This document shows, in pieces, positions 11,225 through 12,478 of a DNA stretch of 12,478 nucleotides (positions are counted from its first letter, which is position 1; every line of letters begins with the position of its first letter). Origin of the DNA: JAUWCW01 sp030609125 [NCBI: Candidatus Rokuibacteriota bacterium] (lineage in GTDB: Bacteria > JAUVQV01); contig JAUWCW010000026.1 in NCBI GenBank assembly GCA_030609125.1, forward strand, positions 1 through 12,478, read 5' to 3'. Below the pieces are notes generated by a model. That model ran no database searches. It had not been told where the DNA came from and worked only from the letters and a program-made list of their open reading frames with translations. Position numbers and translations under genes: made by a program.

Positions 11225-12478
11225 CGGAAAAGGCCCGCTTCGGCCGGCGCTATCTGAGGCGCCGCTCCCTCGATGAAGCCCGGGACCTTTTCCTTGCGAA
11301 GGCGGCCGGCGGAGGCCGGGCGGCGGAGACGGTTCCCACCGTCGAGGCCCTCGGCCGGGTGACGGCCTCGCCTTCGGCGGCCCGGCACCCCGCCCCCTTC
11401 TACCACTCCTCCGCCATGGACGGCCTGGCGGTGTCGGCGGCCGACACCTTCGGGGCCACCGAGGAGAAGCCGGTGCGCTTTCACGTCCCCGGCGAGGCGG
11501 CGTGGGTCGACACCGGGGACCCCATACCGGCGGAAAAGGATGCCGTCGTCGTCTCAGAGGAGATCCACTACCGGGAGGAGGGGCAGGTGGAGATCTTCCG
11601 CCCTCTGGCGCCGGGAGACAACGTCCGGGTCACGGGACAGGAGATCGCCACCGGAGAAATGGTGCTGCCCTCGGGGTGGAAGGTGGGGCCCGCCGATGTC
11701 GGGTCACTGCTGGCCGCCGGGGTTACGGAGGTTGAAGTGGTGGCCCGGCCGCGGGTGGCGATCCTGCCCACCGGATCGGAGATGATCCGCCCCGGCGAGC
11801 CCCTGGTGAAGGGGAAGGTGGTGGAGTTCAACTCGGAAATCGCCGCGGCCCTCGTGCGGGAAGCGGGCGGCGCGCCCGCCATCGAGCCGCCCGTGCCGGA
11901 CGACAGGGAAAAACTCTGCTCTGCCCTGAAGGAGGCATCGACCGGTGCCGACGTGGTGGTGGTGCTCGCCGGTTCGTCGGCGGGAACCGAGGATTTCACA
12001 CCCGGCGCTATCGAGAGCCAGGGGGAACTGCTGGTCCACGGGGTCAACATCGCCCCCGGCAAACCGACGGCTCTGGGCCTGGTGCAGGGGTGCCCCGTCA
12101 TCGGCCTTCCCGGCTATCCGGTGGCCATGACGCTTTCGGCGCGTCTCTTCCTTCAGCCCCTTCTGAGGCGCCTGCTGGGTCTTGCCGAGCCGATCCCACT
12201 CACGACGAGGGCCGTCCTTCCCCGGGCTGTTCCCTCCAGGCTCGACTCGAGGGAGTTCATCAGGGTGCGGCTGGGGAGAGTGGGGGGGACGACGTACGCC
12301 TACTCCCTCCCCCGCGGCTCGGCGGCGATCCTTTCCTACTCCCGGGCCCAGGGCCTGGTCAGCATTCCCGAGGGGGTCGAGGGGATTCCCGCGGGGCGTG
12401 AGGTCGACGTGGAGATGCTCGCGGGACTCCCGGACCTGGACCGGACGGTGGTCCTGTCGGGGAGCCACGACCTGCTCC
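11221..12478 (+). CDS. Second MoeA-type protein, probably MoeA-PBP-like fusion (3' end cut off)
   Basis: An open frame of 419 codons from ATG 11221 (ATGA overlap with moeA) to the window edge. MoeA motifs run in order: FYHSSAMDGLAV (60-71), WVDTGDPIP (95-103), ILPTGSEMIRPG (181-192), LAGSSAGTEDFT (249-260), NIAPGKPTALG (276-286) and GLPGYPVAMTL (295-305), then the C-terminal beta domain to about residue 401. D67, T98, E187 and D258 match the catalytic positions. The final visible residues, VVLSGSHDLL, continue past where a plain MoeA would stop. They look like the first strand of the PBP-like domain that some MoeA proteins carry in anaerobes and archaea; that domain may sense molybdate/tungstate or a ligand. 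It diverges widely from the upstream MoeA, so it is not a recent copy. A role in choosing molybdenum or tungsten is inference. Confidence 0.88.
   Translation, partial: MTEKARFGRRYLRRRSLDEARDLFLAKAAGGGRAAETVPTVEALGRVTASPSAARHPAPFYHSSAMDGLAVSAADTFGATEEKPVRFHVPGEAAWVDTGDPIPAEKDAVVVSEEIHYREEGQVEIFRPLAPGDNVRVTGQEIATGEMVLPSGWKVGPADVGSLLAAGVTEVEVVARPRVAILPTGSEMIRPGEPLVKGKVVEFNSEIAAALVREAGGAPAIEPPVPDDREKLCSALKEASTGADVVVVLAGSSAGTEDFTPGAIESQGELLVHGVNIAPGKPTALGLVQGCPVIGLPGYPVAMTLSARLFLQPLLRRLLGLAEPIPLTTRAVLPRAVPSRLDSREFIRVRLGRVGGTTYAYSLPRGSAAILSYSRAQGLVSIPEGVEGIPAGREVDVEMLAGLPDLDRTVVLSGSHDLL

Overview
The window is about 12.5 kb of GC-rich DNA, roughly in the mid-sixties percent by eye. It is densely packed and every convincing gene lies on the plus strand. 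Three features suggest an anaerobic bacterium of the Desulfobacterota (the former Deltaproteobacteria, Geobacter-like or syntroph-like): a three-gene set matching what I recall as the 'GeoRSP' radical SAM/SPASM/PqqD system, a YedE-type selenium or sulfur membrane protein, and tandem MoeA paralogs, the second apparently starting a PBP-like extension. This assignment rests on gene content and recognition alone; no search was run.

Layout. Positions 2-711 hold the 3' end of a sensor histidine kinase and a single-domain response regulator. A PhnD-type periplasmic binding lipoprotein follows (683-1615), its start overlapping the regulator. Next come a membrane-anchored TPR-like protein (1691-2242), a YedE-family membrane protein (2233-3300) and a right-handed beta-helix lipoprotein (3297-4157), all overlapping or nearly so. 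Positions 4228-6541 hold the GeoRSP-like trio: a PqqD-like chaperone, a radical SAM/SPASM enzyme, and a SPASM protein whose N-terminal part has no cysteine. Through GTGA stop/start overlaps these run straight into ribF (6538-7470) and a flippase-like membrane protein (7467-8462). I see no terminator between 295 and 8462, so this may be one long transcription unit, possibly with an internal start near 4155-4183.

A small intergenic stretch with a promoter-like sequence precedes a lone tatA (8558-8767), which ends in a good intrinsic terminator (8841-8864). A second unit then begins: a DUF1786 protein (8908-9993), a MoeA (9983-11224) and a second MoeA (from 11221) that runs off the window just as its C-terminal domain begins.

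Working picture (inference). The two-component pair and binding lipoprotein could sense or capture an anion, YedE would move a selenium or sulfur species, and the beta-helix and TPR-like proteins would assist in the envelope. The GeoRSP trio looks like a complete modification machine for an unidentified substrate; no precursor peptide is evident. TatA and the MoeA pair fit a metabolism that relies on exported molybdenum or tungsten enzymes. The most striking unexplained DNA element is a perfect 17-bp inverted repeat with a 3-nt loop (1713-1749), just inside the start of the TPR-like gene.

The largest gap between genes is about 140 bases, so no long gene-free stretch needs explaining. I found no tRNA, rRNA, CRISPR array, transposase or attachment site.
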